From positions 846,429,760 through 846,493,759 of the forward strand of contig NC_090447.1 of NCBI RefSeq assembly GCF_031143425.1: a stretch of 64,000 bases of DNA. The letters run 5' to 3'. The translations under genes were made by a program, and so were the position numbers. Each line of letters starts with the position of its first letter. Positions within the stretch are counted from its first letter, which is position 1. Positions 35,168-46,450 of the stretch are shown one piece after another. This stretch comes from Pleurodeles waltl. Its lineage: Eukaryota; Chordata; Amphibia; Caudata; Salamandridae. A model generated the notes under the pieces. That model searched no databases. It had not been told where the DNA came from and was given only the letters and a program-made list of their open reading frames with translations.

Positions 35168-37558
35168 ATGGCTACAGTGTCTGGGGAAAGGGCCCCTGCC
35201 TTCACCGCAGAGGAGTTGGACAACCTGGTGGCTGGGGTCTTCCCCCAGTACACGCTACTCTACGGTCCTCCAGACAAACAGGTGAGTACACTGTGAGCAT
35301 GATGGATGGGACATGCATGTATGGAGTGGTGTGGATGGAAGATACGGGGGTGGGTGGTACAGAGGCCAGCATGTGAGGATGTTCAATGTATGTGTTTCTG
35401 GGCCAGGGTGGGAAGTTGTGGCCAATGAGTAAGAAGAACCGGACGGGAGAGTAAAATCCATTCTTACTTCACTTTTCCTCTAGGTCAGAACCCACCAGAA
35501 GAAGGGTATTTGGCGTGCCATCACCAAGGAAGGACGGACCCTGGGGGTCTATCATAGACGGAGCACCCTTTGCCGCAAAAGATGGGAGGACCTGTGCTGC
35601 TGGAGCAAGAAGACGGTGGAGGCCCAGCTGGGGATGGCCTCCCAACATGAAAGGGGTACCCGTCGCACCATGACCCCCCTGATGTACCAGATCCTGGCGG
35701 TGGCATATCCTGAGTTGGATGGGCGCTTGAGGGCATCACAGAAGCCACAAGTGGGTGAGTACAGTCTCATTCAGCTGACTCTGCACGCTTTATGAGGTTT
35801 CTGGGTGGGGGAAGGGGGCTGTGGGTTCCCCCAGGCCAGGGCAAATGTGCCAGGCTAGATCCATTGTTAGGCAGGCTCAGTGGCACTCCAACCCCAAAAG
35901 TGGTAGTGGCCCTCTACACCTAGTCAGGCTCCTGTGGGTTCCATGTGTGCATCAAATGGGTCTAGGCACAGTCCCCCATGGGCATGTGATTTTCCCCTAA
36001 ACTGTTAGTGCATGGCCTAGTGCATAGGGCTGCTCCCTGTGTGTTGTGTCGGCCAACAGTGGTGTTGTTGCAGGCATTGGCCATGTGTCTCTTCTGTCTT
36101 TCCTCCCCTTTTTGTTTTGTCACCCTGTCCTTGTGTGCATTAGCATCATCTGGTGGAGGAACATTGGCACCGGAGCAGGAGGGAGCTGCAACCCACATGG
36201 CCTTGGAGGGTGAATGTATGGAGTCTGAAGGCACCAGTGGGATGGAGGGTGAGGGGAGCTCCACGATGGGGACAGGAGGAGACACCAGTGAGAGCGACTC
36301 CTCCTCTGATGGGAGCTCTCTTGCGGTGGCTGGCACCTCTTTGCCCACTGCATCCTCAGGTATAGCCGCCACCCCATCTACCAGCACCGCCCTCCCTACA
36401 GCCCCTCAGCGTCTTTCCCGTGCCCGCTCACCCAGGAGGGTGGGCATCTCCTTCGCCCCAGGCACCTCAGGCCCTGCCCCAGTCAGCCCTGCTGCCCTCA
36501 GTGAGGAGGCTATTGACCTCCTGAGATCCCTCACTGTTGGGCAATCAACCATTCTGAATGCCATCCAGGGTGTTGAGAGGCATTTGCATCAAACAAATGC
36601 ATACATGGAGGGCATTCATTCTGGCGTGGCAGCCCAAAAGAGAGCATTTCAGGCTTTGGCCTCAGCACTGTGGCAGTCATTGTCCCTGTGCCCAGCCTCC
36701 CCCCTCCAACTTCCACTACCCAGACCCAATCCCCTCTACCTCAGCCTATCCCAAGCACACCATCAGACCAGCATGCACACTCATCAAAACACAAGAGTGG
36801 ACATGGCAAACATAAGCACCACACATCCCACAGGCACTCATACAATCACCATGCCCATGAAGACACACCAACACCCATTGCCTCCAATGTGTCCCCCTCC
36901 TCCTCCTCCCTCCCAGTCTCATCTCCACTCACACCTGCATGCACTACATCCTCAGCCACTACTTCCTTCACCAGCACGCTCATCACACACACCGCTTACG
37001 TGCAATCGCCACCCCTACTACCATTCAGCCGTCCCCTGTGTCCTCTCTCAGTGTGTCTGTGAGCCCTCCTCCCAAACTACACAAATGCAGGCATACACCC
37101 ACTCAAAAGCCATCCACCTCACAACAGCCTCCTGCCCATGCACCCCCAAATTTAGCAGACGTACACCTCCTACAACCACTACCTCATCCTCCACTCCCAA
37201 ACCCCCTCCATCTTCCTGTCCCAGTGTGTCTAAAAAACTTTTCCTCGCTAACATTGACCTCTTCCCTACACCCCCACCCCATCCTTCCCCTAGGGCCAGG
37301 ATGTCCAGATCCCAGCCCAGCACCTCAGCCACTAAATCCTCGAGCACTGTGGTCCCTGCAAAACCAGTAACATCGCCGGCGGCACCCATCAGGGCTGCCA
37401 GTGTGCCACCTAGTGAGGCCAAGGATCACCCTATTCCGCCACCTGCCAAGGTGAAGAAGGGGCACACATGCTGTATGGAAAAGCTGCACCAACCACCCAG
37501 CAAAGCCTCCTCCAAGACAAAAGAGGACAGTGCAAGTAAATCTACAGAAGTGCCATGA
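35168..37558 (+). pseudogene. Harbinger Myb/SANT-like protein, gene B, copy 1
   Basis: Three exons: 35168-35281, 35484-35754 and 36144-37558, each with GTGAGT donors and AG acceptors and with matching phases 0 and 1. Exon 1 (MATVSGERAPAFTAEELDNL) and exon 2 (KKGIWRAITKEGRTLGVYHR, then CRKRWEDLCCWSKKT) form a Myb/SANT-like helix set. Exon 3 is acidic then Pro/Ser-rich, with a helical block SEEAIDLLRSLTVGQSTILN and NAYMEGIHSG. Compared with copy 2 near 62-63.5 kb, residues from about 36665 to 37200 are read out of frame, then phase is regained. The C-terminus is cut by satellite sequence. Confidence 0.8.
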
Positions 37559-38080
37559 GATGTTCCAACATATGTGACAGTGTCTGACTTTCTCTTTTAG
37601 TACTTCTATAGGTTTTCTAAATTGGTATGCAAGTAGTTGAATGAATACCTCACTGCCTGTGTTGGAGAGAATTGCTACTGCTACATACACAAGTACTTTC
37701 TGAGTATGGGAGCGAATGTAGAAGTGATTGTGTCGCTCTCCGACTGGGTGGGACAGAGCATGTATGCTTTGGATACATGTATGTCTGTTCCTTAGTAAGT
37801 GGTATAATCTATGTAGTGGTCTATAACTATTTTATTAAGTTATTCAACTGAAAAGGACATCTCTCATGTCTTAAGCAGAAACCACTGTACTGTATAACAT
37901 ACCTACACCATACCTCAGAGATCAGTAATGTCTACTAAAACATGGGTTTAACACTTGAGAAACACCTTGCACATGCCTTTAGAAGCTGCCTGTGTGAGAC
38001 CATAGACAGGGTCTGCACTAGTGTGACTTGGCCCATGTTTAAGCACTGCATGTTTAACTATGCCTAGCAGTCTCTTTCTA
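37535..38080. repeat. ~320-bp tandem repeat, right block
   Basis: TCTACAGAAGTGCCATGAGA and TGTTCCAACATATGTG continue the satellite unit that ends at 30991; TTTAGTACTTCTATAGG and TGAATACCTCACTGCC also match. Sequence at 37850-38060 parallels 29785-29960 (ACCTACACCATACCTCAGAG). The region between is more diverged. Confidence 0.75.
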
Positions 38081-38387
38081 CATAGCTGATTCATTATTGG
38101 TTCAAACAACATATCGTATCATCTAAGAACATAAAAGCATGCAACATAATTTAATAACACCTATCCAAAATAGTACCTAATACACAACTTTCACAGGTAC
38201 ATGTTTCATATACTACTACAGTGCACTTTTTTTTGTTGGAATAAATAGGACTACAGAATTCAAAGAAAAATATTCTTTGTGAGCAGCATATCATGTATAG
38301 AAATGTAAAACGTTTGCATTTTCTAAGCACATGTACAATATGGGGTTCCATAGCAACAGTTTGAGGACCAACTTCTCACACACCTAG

Positions 38388-38893
38388 GCCCAGACGCCAT
38401 TTCAATGCCACATTAGTGTCACTTGCTTTACGCTAATGTGGCATTGGAAGGGTAAAAATACTGTACCATATTTACAGTGTCACAATGCCTGCATTGTACC
38501 ACTTTGTAACCCCTTACCCCACAATATACCTGTGCCAGGCATAATGTATGCAAGGGGGGGCATTCTGGCGCTAGTGGGGCTGTACAAATGGTGGAATCTA
38601 TCAGATTCCTTTGCCCCATTTTTTAACAAATGCTAAGTGCAGGCGTTAAAAAGAGGCTCCCATTGTGTTCAATGGGCCTCTGGGTGCTTTGCAGGATTAG
38701 TGTCAACATTTTTTACGCTAGTCCTGCAAGCACCGGACTAGCGTCAAAAATTATGCTGCTAGTCTCCTCGACTACCACCATTGTGTGCAGTATTATAAAT
38801 ATGGCGCACACATGGAGGCGTATGGGGGGTACTAAGGGGCGCAAGAAAAGTGGTGTTGCACTAGGTGCAGCACCACTTTTCATAAATCTGGGC
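38388..38893. mobile_element. MITE family 2, copy
   Basis: Starts near GGCCCAGACGCCATTTCAAT and ends CATAAATCTGGGCC. Interior blocks are shared with the other family 2 copies: TTGTACCACTTTGTAACCCC, GTGCCAGGCATAATGTATGC, GGCGTTAAAAAGAGGCTCCC, GCACACATGGAGGCG and AAAAGTGGTGTTGCACTAGG. The left terminal repeat is degraded. Non-coding. Confidence 0.7.
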
Positions 38894-38895
38894 CA

Positions 38896-39500
38896 AAGTC
38901 TGCACCTTACACAAACTGCATCTTAGTTACCTATTAATAAATATATAAAACAACTTGCACTACCAGACATAGACCATCCCAGATGCTTTCAATATTTTTC
39001 TATATATTTCATACTCTCTTTTAACAAAATCACATAGAAATATGCATTTTTAAATAATTTTTTTCTCACAATTAAATGTAATTCATGTACTTGAAGATTG
39101 AGTTTGTTGGTGAAATAGTGTTCTTTATTCTCTTATTAGATAGATTCAAAACTCTCAGGAATTGTGAAAACTAAGCATAAAAATAACACACCACTCTCAT
39201 GCAAAGGAACCATTTTAACTTTGCACTGTCTGATACTGTGGGAGTGAGCAAATAAATCAAACTTTTCACATTTTACTTTTCTAAGACCAGTTCTGAATGG
39301 TTAGTATGTCTTAACCCTTATATGCACTTTTCTGAAGAAGGCTAAAATGGTGGACATTTTCTCCATATTCCCATCTCAAACATGATTATCACGACTAATA
39401 CGTGAAAAAAAACGGGTGTCCAAAGACATAGCTTCGTATTTTTAAGACCTTAGGAGTACAGTACACTTTAGTAGCAATCCTTCACTAGGAAATTAAACAC
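38896..39500. other. No gene seen
   Basis: AT-rich, no long frame, no repeat recognised. Confidence 0.35.
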
Positions 39501-39503
39501 TTA

Positions 39504-40085
39504 GGCCCTCATTATGACCTTGGCGGGCGGCTCCAGCCGCCTGCCAAGATCTGACCGCCGGGTGGCCGCCAATACGGCCGCACCCCGCCACGGTCATTAT
39601 GAGATCCCCGCTGGGCCGGCGGGGATCTCGGCCGCAACATAGGAGCCGGCTCCAAATGGAGCTGGCGGTGATGCGGCCGTGCGACGGGTGCAGTTGCACC
39701 CGTCACGCTTTTCACTATCTGCATGGCAGACTGTGAAAAGCTGCATGGGGCCCCTGAACTGCCCATGCCAGTGGCATGGGCAGTGCAGGGGCCCCAAGGG
39801 GCCCCGCGACTCCCCGTACTGCCAGCCTTTTCCTAGCGGTTCAAACCACCAGGAAAAGGCTGGCGGTCGGGGATTCGTAATCCCCTGGGCAGCGCTGCAA
39901 GCAGCGCTGCCCTGGCGGATTATCACCGCCGGGGCAAATTTGGCGGGAAACCGCCTGCCCCGGCGGTGCAATCGCGGCGCTACCGCCGCGGTCATAATCC
40001 CCTCTGAAGCACCGCCAGCCTGTTGGCGGTGCTTCAGCCAAAACAGCCCTGGCGGTCTTGGACCGCCAGGATTGTAATGAGGGCC
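39504..40085. mobile_element. PIF/Harbinger MITE, complete, TSD TTA
   Basis: A 582-bp element, GGCCCTCATTATGACC to GGATTGTAATGAGGGCC, flanked by TTA at 39501-39503 and 40086-40088. Very GC- and CpG-rich, unlike its flanks. The interior is a chain of hairpins, such as GAGATCCCCGC..GCGGGGATCTC (39601-39629) and GGGGCCCCTGAACTGCCCAT facing ATGGGCAGTGCAGGGGCCCC (about 39747-39796). Its right half matches 4735-4953. No ORF. Confidence 0.9.
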
Positions 40086-40088
40086 TTA

Positions 40089-40405
40089 TTATACAATAAT
40101 GAGTACCAACACCTTTAATTTTTACAAAGACAGAACTCTCTCTTTAATACCCTTACCCCAATACACTCTATCCATGACTGTATTACAATGTTTTATTTTT
40201 ACCAGACCCAATCGTTGACCAACTTAATAATCCTTTCAAGTCACAACCTAATTTTATTCATTAGGACATTCACAACATCCAATAATTATTTTAAATAAAA
40301 AAAACTTGAAGGAGACCTCTATTTTAACTAACCTCCATTTCAAATACTACATTATTCAGACCAGCAGTCTTCTCTCTGCATCTGCTTCCTCACTTCAAAA
40401 TGGTT
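40089..40405. other. No gene seen
   Basis: AT-rich spacer without recognisable content. Confidence 0.35.
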
Positions 40406-40409
40406 AGAG

Positions 40410-41366
40410 TCTGTATTGTTAGACATGGCTATGTTTTTTGGGCTAGGCTAGAAATAGTAGTTTTGACAGGGACTTGGGTTTAGCTAATGTGGATATTAAT
40501 TGGATTGACCAGAGAGGATTAAACTGGCATCAATTGCTGCCTTTGGTTAAAAGCATTAGAGATTGCCAACACCCTGACCACTTGATTGTGCACTATGCTG
40601 GTAATGATCTGAGCACACTGACTAGGGTAGGACTGGAAATCCTAATGAAGGATACCTTTGCACAACTGATGGAACTTTTCCCTTGCACTCTCTTCATGTG
40701 CTCTAAAATATGCCAAATGCAGAAATGGAAGTGGTCAAATCAGTTCTGTCCACAGATCGACAAAGCCAGGAAACATGTTAAACAAGCATTTGAAGTGCAT
40801 TGGGCCACGAGTTTGCTCGAGTTAGAGCTATTAGCATTGTAAATTCATAACTGGAATTTTCTTGCCACATAAATTTGAAAATGAAAAGTTAAACAGATGA
40901 CATAAGCGAGGTGATTCAAAGCGCCATAGCCGCCATGAGCATGAAAGCGGACGAGAGGAAAAAGAATTATGCTTGCAGTCAAATGAATTGGCAAAAGTGC
41001 AATCATCCATGTAACAGGGTTGATTGCCAAGGCGGTAACAAAACTGCCCCAAGAAGGGACAAACATGAAGCATTTACCAATGATAACACAGGATTTTTGA
41101 AAGGCAAGCCCAAAAAAGAGTGATAGTGATGGGAGTGCGGTGGGTGTGGTTAAAAGCCCACAGATTACAACAGATCCAACTCTTGCGTGCTCAACCTAAA
41201 AACTGTTTCTGCATTCCTCAGAGACTATAACATGTGGTGACTCTACAACACCAACCTGCGCTATGAGATGGAAGATATCTACAGAAGTGACGGCGTCCAC
41301 TTCACCGACAAAGACAACAGGGTGTTCCTTTCCAACCTGAAACTATGCATCCGGTCTTACATTTAG
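40410..41366 (+). pseudogene. SGNH-hydrolase-like domain of a retroelement, interrupted
   Basis: The frame starts VCIVRHGYVFWA, corresponding to the (V)GHSYVFWA block of retroelement SGNH hydrolases; the nucleophile Ser position reads Gly. INWIDQRGLNWHQLLPLVKS and VHYAGNDLSTL (the GxND block) follow, then LFPCTLFMCSKIC and a basic helix (IDKARKHVKQAFEVH). The catalytic Asp-x-x-His block (SDGVHFTDKDNRVFLSNLKL) lies at about 41288-41345, after roughly 370 bp of unrelated sequence. Such domains are known from vertebrate tyrosine-recombinase retroelements and CR1 ORF1. The host element is not otherwise present. Confidence 0.65.
40855..41220. other. Insert separating the two halves of the SGNH domain
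   Basis: About 365 bp lie between ..LLELELLAL and the start of ..YEMEDIYRSDGVHFTD. A 70-codon frame (40911-41123) inside it is Lys/Asn-rich with no recognisable domain. No clear terminal repeats or target duplication. It could be a SINE-like insert or simply lost frame. Confidence 0.35.
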
Positions 41367-41644
41367 CTCTCACATACTCATAATGAACACAAAGGCTATT
41401 CTCAGGGCCACCCTATTGCCTAAAATGTGTGTGTGTTAATTTTCTTAATTGAAATATATTTGTTTTCACTTTTTTTAAATATTCATGACAATGTCATAAC
41501 ATTATGACGTGGTTGTGAATACGCAAAACAAAAACAGGCATTCAATAGACATCAGCCCATTTAAAATTCATAACTATGTATATAACAACTCTTTACATCA
41601 CAGTAGGAACAACACTTTGTATATAACTCCATAAACACATATAT

Positions 41645-42185
41645 GACATTCTGAGTGTGTCTGGGTCTGCGAGTGAGTTCAGAAGTGTCTGATTAGGTCT
41701 GTGAGTGGGTGCATGAGAGTCTGAGTGAGTCTGTGAGTGATGCGCCAGGGTATTATTGGCTCTGTGACTTGGTGCACAAGGGTCTGACTGGGTCTGTAAC
41801 TTGTTGCGTAAGGATCTGAGTAGGGGTGTGAGTGATTTAATGAGTGTCTCAATGGGTTTGAGAATGGGTGTGTCAGTGTCTCAGTGGGTCTGTGAGTGGC
41901 TGCATCAATGACTGGTTGGCTCTATGAGTGGGTTCAATACTATCTCTGTAGGTTTGGGAGTGGGTGCGTCAGTGTCTCAGTGGGTCTGTGAGTGTCTCTG
42001 TGGTGGTCTGTGAGTGGGTGTGTCAGTGTCTCAATGGGTCTGTGAGTGGGTGCATGAGTGCCTCACTGGGCCTGTGAGTGAGTTCATGAGGTTCTGCGTG
42101 GGTCTGTGAGTAGGTGGGCTGGGGTCTGAGTGGGTCTGTGAGTAGGTGCATGAGTGTCTGAGTGTGTCTGGGTGAATAGGTATGA
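41645..42185. repeat. GTGAGTG-type tandem array, second locus
   Basis: Words such as TCTGAGTGGGTCTGTGAGTG and GGTGCATGAGTGTCTGAGTG recur with about 30-40 bp spacing. This is the same family as 14531-23100, and closer to its first segments (GTGGGTCTGTGAGTGGGTGC) than to the 20-23 kb block. Confidence 0.8.
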
Positions 42186-42189
42186 GAGA

Positions 42190-42797
42190 GAGTAAATGAA
42201 TTAGTGTATGAAAGACTCCGTAAATGTTTTTTTGTTGCACCGATATTAGTGAATTTGTCATGACATTCAACGGGGGGACCATAATGAGCATTTCAACCTA
42301 TTTGCGCATACCACGTGGTGTGAAAAAAAAAAAGGCATATTTTGAGTCTTAAAGATACTTATATCACATCCCTGGTGTTAGGGTACCTCACCCTGACCCC
42401 TTATGCCGCATCTCATTTTATTTTGCAGGCCCAGGAACATTGTCCCATTACCGAAGATGGTCGGCTACAAGTTTCTGCTCAGGTTGCAGACAGCTAATCA
42501 CAGCATTTCTGGTGACATGTTCTTTCACAAATTCACCATAATAGCGACAGAAACATTGTGATAAGTCTGGGGCCCTAGATATATACATTCATTTTCCCTA
42601 CAGTTTCTCAAAAACTACTGAACAGATTTACATGAAATATTCAAAAGCATAATCTGCACACTTAAACCTACCTTACTGCCAAATTTCATGTAATTCCATT
42701 GAGGGATTCAGCCTGTAGTCTTGGTCAAAACTCTGATGGGAAATAATATGTGAAAAGCATGTTTTTTGACCCCCTCCTTTTTCTAGGTCCTTGCTTT
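42190..42797. other. No gene seen
   Basis: Mixed sequence between the tandem array and the foldback element; contains an A run at about 42320. No recognisable coding domain. Confidence 0.35.
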
Positions 42798-42978
42798 CGT
42801 ACACAACAAGAATCACCTCAACACTTTTTTGGGAAAATTTTGTGAAGATTCGTCAAATGGCGCCAAAGATAAAGGCAAGTCAAAACATGCTTTCTCTATG
42901 GAATCATGGTCCTAACTATAACTACCTAGTGGCAATCGCCACTAGGTAATATATGCATATATATACTCACACAAACAC

Positions 42979-42980
42979 AG

Positions 42981-43014
<34 letters not shown>

Positions 43015-43015
43015 C
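42979..43015. repeat. (CA)n(TA)n microsatellite
   Basis: ACACAC units pass directly into ATATAT units next to the left foldback arm. Confidence 0.85.
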
Positions 43016-43479
43016 TTTTCACATATGTGTGTGTGTGTGTATAGACGTCTATGTATGTTTATGTTTATATTTTTTGGTAATAATTTTGGCACATTTTGAC
43101 AAATCTTTACAAAAATTTCCCAAAAAGTGCTCTGTGTTGCTTAGCTTCTTCATGTTAAGTTTTGAGGTGATCCGTCAAGTGGGGTTCGAGTAAAAGGGGG
43201 TGTCCCAAAATCTAAAATCCCCAAAAAAAGGGCTACAGCCCAAAACAGCTGGATAGAATTAACCAAATTTGGTAAAAAGCTAGATCTTGGTCCAGAAAGT
43301 GGGCATTTTTTTAGTTGATGTAAATCTGTACAGTGATTTTTGAGACGTTAATGTTCAAAATGTTTTCCTTATCCAGATGGCTGGAATCTTGCGCTGTTTG
43401 GGGTTGGCTTCCTGTGAGGGTTTTTTCCTCTGGAAAACACATGCCATATTAGTTTAAAAGCACAAATTATTGTTAACTT

Positions 43480-43690
43480 AGGGCACAAGTTATAGTTACT
43501 TGAGATACCTATAACTGGTGAATTTCAATGGTTTTGTTTTTTTAAACGGTATGTTTTAACTGACATTTTCACCAAATTATAACATCCCTTTAACCTTTTG
43601 ACCTTTGTTTTTTTCAGTGAATTTTTAATTATTTTTGTAAAGTAAGATATAATTACAATTCATAACTATAACATCACTTTAACCTTTGGT
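43480..43690. repeat. Dispersed AT-rich repeat, second copy
   Basis: Shares GGCACAAGTTATAGTTACTT, CTATAACTGGTGAATTTC and CCTTTGTTTTTTTCAGTGAA with 14285-14530. Two units of about 70 bp are visible. It lies inside the foldback spacer. Confidence 0.55.

Positions 43691-43747
<57 letters not shown>
43690..43747. repeat. (TAGA)n microsatellite
   Basis: About fourteen TAGA units, immediately downstream of the AT-rich repeat units. Confidence 0.92.
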
Positions 43748-44019
43748 CTTAATTTAAACTTTTATATACATATATACACATATATATATATACATATATT
43801 ACCTAGTGGCGGTCACCACTTAGTAGTTATAGTTAGGACTAGGACCATGTTTCCATAGAAAAAGCGTTTTTGACTTGCCTTTATCTTTGGCACCGTTTGA
43901 TAAATCTTTGCAAAATTTTCCCAAAAAAGTGTGCCGGTGATTCTTGTTGTATATTCTTTTCTTCTAACCCCCTTTTTGTTTCTCCCACACCCGCAAACCC
44001 AAAAAACCACATGGAAAAA

Positions 44020-44220
44020 TTCTGTTACTCCTCAAGACTTTTAATGACTGCTTTATCCCATCTGACCTCCCCTAAGTCCCTCACAGCCAGACATGGAAGC
44101 AACATCATGCTATCTGGGGATTGTAATTGGCAGGATGACATTATGTCACCAGTGGAAGAGTTCAGGTTACAAATAAAAAAAAAACAAATTATCACTAGGA
44201 TGTCCCATGACTCTGTGTGA
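44020..44220 (+). pseudogene. Possible LINE endonuclease fragment
   Basis: The frame reads SSRLLMTALSHLTSPKSLTA then NIMLSGDCNWQDDIMSP. SGDCNWQDD resembles the L1-type GGDFNxxLD motif, with Phe replaced by Cys. The fragment ends at a stop at 44218-44220. Only one motif supports it. Confidence 0.3.
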
Positions 44221-45234
44221 GGAACTAGTGACTCTTTGTCCTTGGTCCCTCTACCATGACTGGTTAACAAACATGAAACCTTCCTGCTCTGTGTCACTGA
44301 TTAGGCTCCTCATGGCAGCCTATAATGTAGCAAAAGCAACAGGCGGTAAGGTGATTTGCCAACTGTAATAGCTTTCAATGTATCTATTAGATGGCTTCCC
44401 TTCCAAATTCCACAACTCTTCCTCTTCTGCATTACTAGTTATAACACAGCCAAGAAGCTTACAACTTGTGAAACATGCCAGCATTTTCTGTCACACGAGG
44501 TATGATCTAACATACCTGTTTGCATTAGGATATCTGTGACTATTCCAATAGAGTGCCTACTGAGTAGGAATAATTTGTCGGGTCACAGTTTTAGAGGGGA
44601 CTTTAGCAAATGTAGTTTATGCGTACTTCAACACCAAACCTCATTTTTAGAGGTGATTGTTTTCAAACAATGAGAAGGTCACTTAGATTTCGCTATAACC
44701 TTTCAAATTCAGCAGCAATAATGTAAGGTAATATCCGGGCAAAACACTGCTGTTGTCTGAGATGGACCCCCTTTGCCTCATGCTTCTAGTAAAAATAACT
44801 CACTGTTGCCCAGTTTTCACTGGGAAAAATAATGTTGGCCAAATCATACGTTCATCATAAAGGGCCAGAAATGTTTGATGTGACACCCTCTTCATTCCCA
44901 GTCTGAGTAGGGTCCAGTATATGAATCCAGAAAATAGGACCTCTCTCACAGCTATAAATGATTGTGTACCCAACAATGGCTATTTTAACACTTTGGCTTC
45001 CTAACTCTTTCACAGTTGTGAAGGCCCCACTTGAAAATGTGACCCAACAAAACATCTTATGAATGAGGGTGTTCTGTTAAATGAAATATGTCAGGAAGGA
45101 TGATCGGACACATCCTTTTGACATGAAGCATATCTACACGTTAGTTATCCTCAGTGTATTGGGTAGACCGTAGCACTCATTTACACTCACCATGATTTAC
45201 TTCTTGCAGGCATGCCCACCATAAGATTCCCAGC
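44221..45234. other. No gene seen
   Basis: Read on both strands; frames up to 90 codons, none with recognisable domains. Confidence 0.35.
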
Positions 45235-45569
45235 ATATTCATTCATTCATGAGCACCATAGATCAGCCACTCATTCATCCACTCAGCAAACGTGTCTTTC
45301 TAACTCATCCTTTCACATCATAACTCAGTCCATCACTCACTCACATTCACAGTTTAGCCTTTATCATCCATACTTACCATAGCTCAACCCCAACACATCC
45401 ACTCCCACCACTATCAGTCTCCTTACTCGCCCACAGTCACCTCAACATGACCTCTCTCATATGCACTATACACAATCTCCTTACTCACCCACAGTCACTT
45501 TGACTCAACCACTCTCTTATTCCCAGTCAGCACAGCTTAGTCTCCTCACCCGCTCATGCTCATTGTAAC
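45235..45569 (-). repeat. Tandem array related to GTGAGTG family, inverted and diverged, left part
   Basis: CACTCACTCACATTCAC, CCTTACTCACCCACAGTCAC and CATCACTCACTCACATTC are reverse complements of the GTGAGTG words. Spacing is about 40-50 bp. Interrupted by MITE family 1 copy c. Confidence 0.6.
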
Positions 45570-45572
45570 TTA

Positions 45573-46447
45573 GGCCCTGATTTATACTTTTTGGTGCAAA
45601 ACTGCACCAGCGCAGTTTTGCACCAAAAAGTTTAGCACCAGCTTGCACCATTTCTGTGCACCAGCCGGGCACCATGTTTATGGAGTGGTGCATGCCAGTG
45701 CAAAGGGTAGGCTAGCGTAAAAAAAAATGACGTTAGCGGGGTGGGGCTGGCGGTATTGAAGAAGCGGGTTTTGCACCAAAAATGACGTTATGCAGGTTAG
45801 AGTTAAAAAAAATGACTCTAACCTGCCTAGCATCATTTTCTGACGCAAAACCATCCATACCAGATAACTCCTGTCCTAGAAAAGACAGGAGTCATGCCCA
45901 CCACCCCATTGGCAAGCACAGTGGACCAGGGTCCCCTAGGCATGGCCATTGCATCAAGTGCCATGTAGGGGGCCCATTTCAGGGCCCCCAATGGCACTTT
46001 AAAAAAAATTATATTATGAATACCTGTACTTACCTGGGATGGGGTCCCCCATCCTCCGCTGTCCCTCTGGTGTTGGTGGGGATGTACCTGGGTCCCGGGG
46101 AGTGCACCTGTGGGCTTATTCCATGGTGTTCCACCATGGAAATAGGCCCACAGGTCCAATAATACCTGCCCTGACCAAGGCATTAAAAAATGTTGCAAAG
46201 CAAGCTTTGCACAATTTTTTGACCCCTCCTCCCTGTGCATGATTTTTGCATGGGAGTATAAATAAGGCGCTTGGGCCTTTTTTGCCCAGGAACACCCACC
46301 TTGCATCTCATTGACGCAAGGTAGTTTTCCGCAGGCAAAAAATAACTTTACCTCCAATAATTTTGGCGCTAGACATGTCTAGTGCCAAAATATAAATATG
46401 AATTAAGTTTGTACCAGATTTGCATAAACAGAGTATAAATAGGTCCC
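45573..46447 (-). mobile_element. MITE family 1, copy c (complete, TSD TTA)
   Basis: An 875-bp inverted copy of 12647-13556. It begins GGCCCTGATTTATACTTT and ends AGAGTATAAATAGGTCCC, flanked by TTA at 45570-45572 and 46448-46450. It includes the palindromes TTTTTGGTGCAAAACTGC facing GCAGTTTTGCACCAAAAA, and GACTCCTGTC-type blocks. The inserted target is the inverted tandem array. Frames on either strand are by-products of palindromes. Confidence 0.85.
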
Positions 46448-46450
46448 TTA

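Larger units (their letters stand above)
30992..37545 (+). mobile_element. PIF/Harbinger DNA transposon with three genes, right end lost
   Basis: The left terminus TGGCCCTCATTACAACCCTGG follows TTA and matches the termini of the MITEs here. Inside are a Myb/SANT gene on plus (31586-33440), a DDE transposase on minus (34990-33678) and a second, different Myb/SANT gene on plus (35168-37558). The right terminal repeat is missing: the last gene runs directly into the flanking ~320-bp satellite at about 37535-37545. By family knowledge, the transposase and Myb-like protein cooperate in Harbinger transposition. All genes carry lesions. Confidence 0.85.
42798..43958. mobile_element. Foldback-like element with ~155-bp inverted arms
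   Basis: The left arm (42798-42965) contains ACAACAAGAATCACC, TTTTTTGGGAAAATTTTG, a GCCAAAGATAAAGGCAAGTC block and CACTAGGTAATATAT. The right arm (43790-43958) is its inverted counterpart. The spacer of about 820 bp holds CA/TA microsatellites, AT-rich repeat units and a TAGA microsatellite. Arm similarity is high by eye. No target duplication or coding frame was found. Confidence 0.65.

Noticed and set aside
39493..40077. Five overlapping frames of 66-132 codons
   Set aside because: Same reason: a complete Harbinger MITE with TTA duplication and no coding signature.
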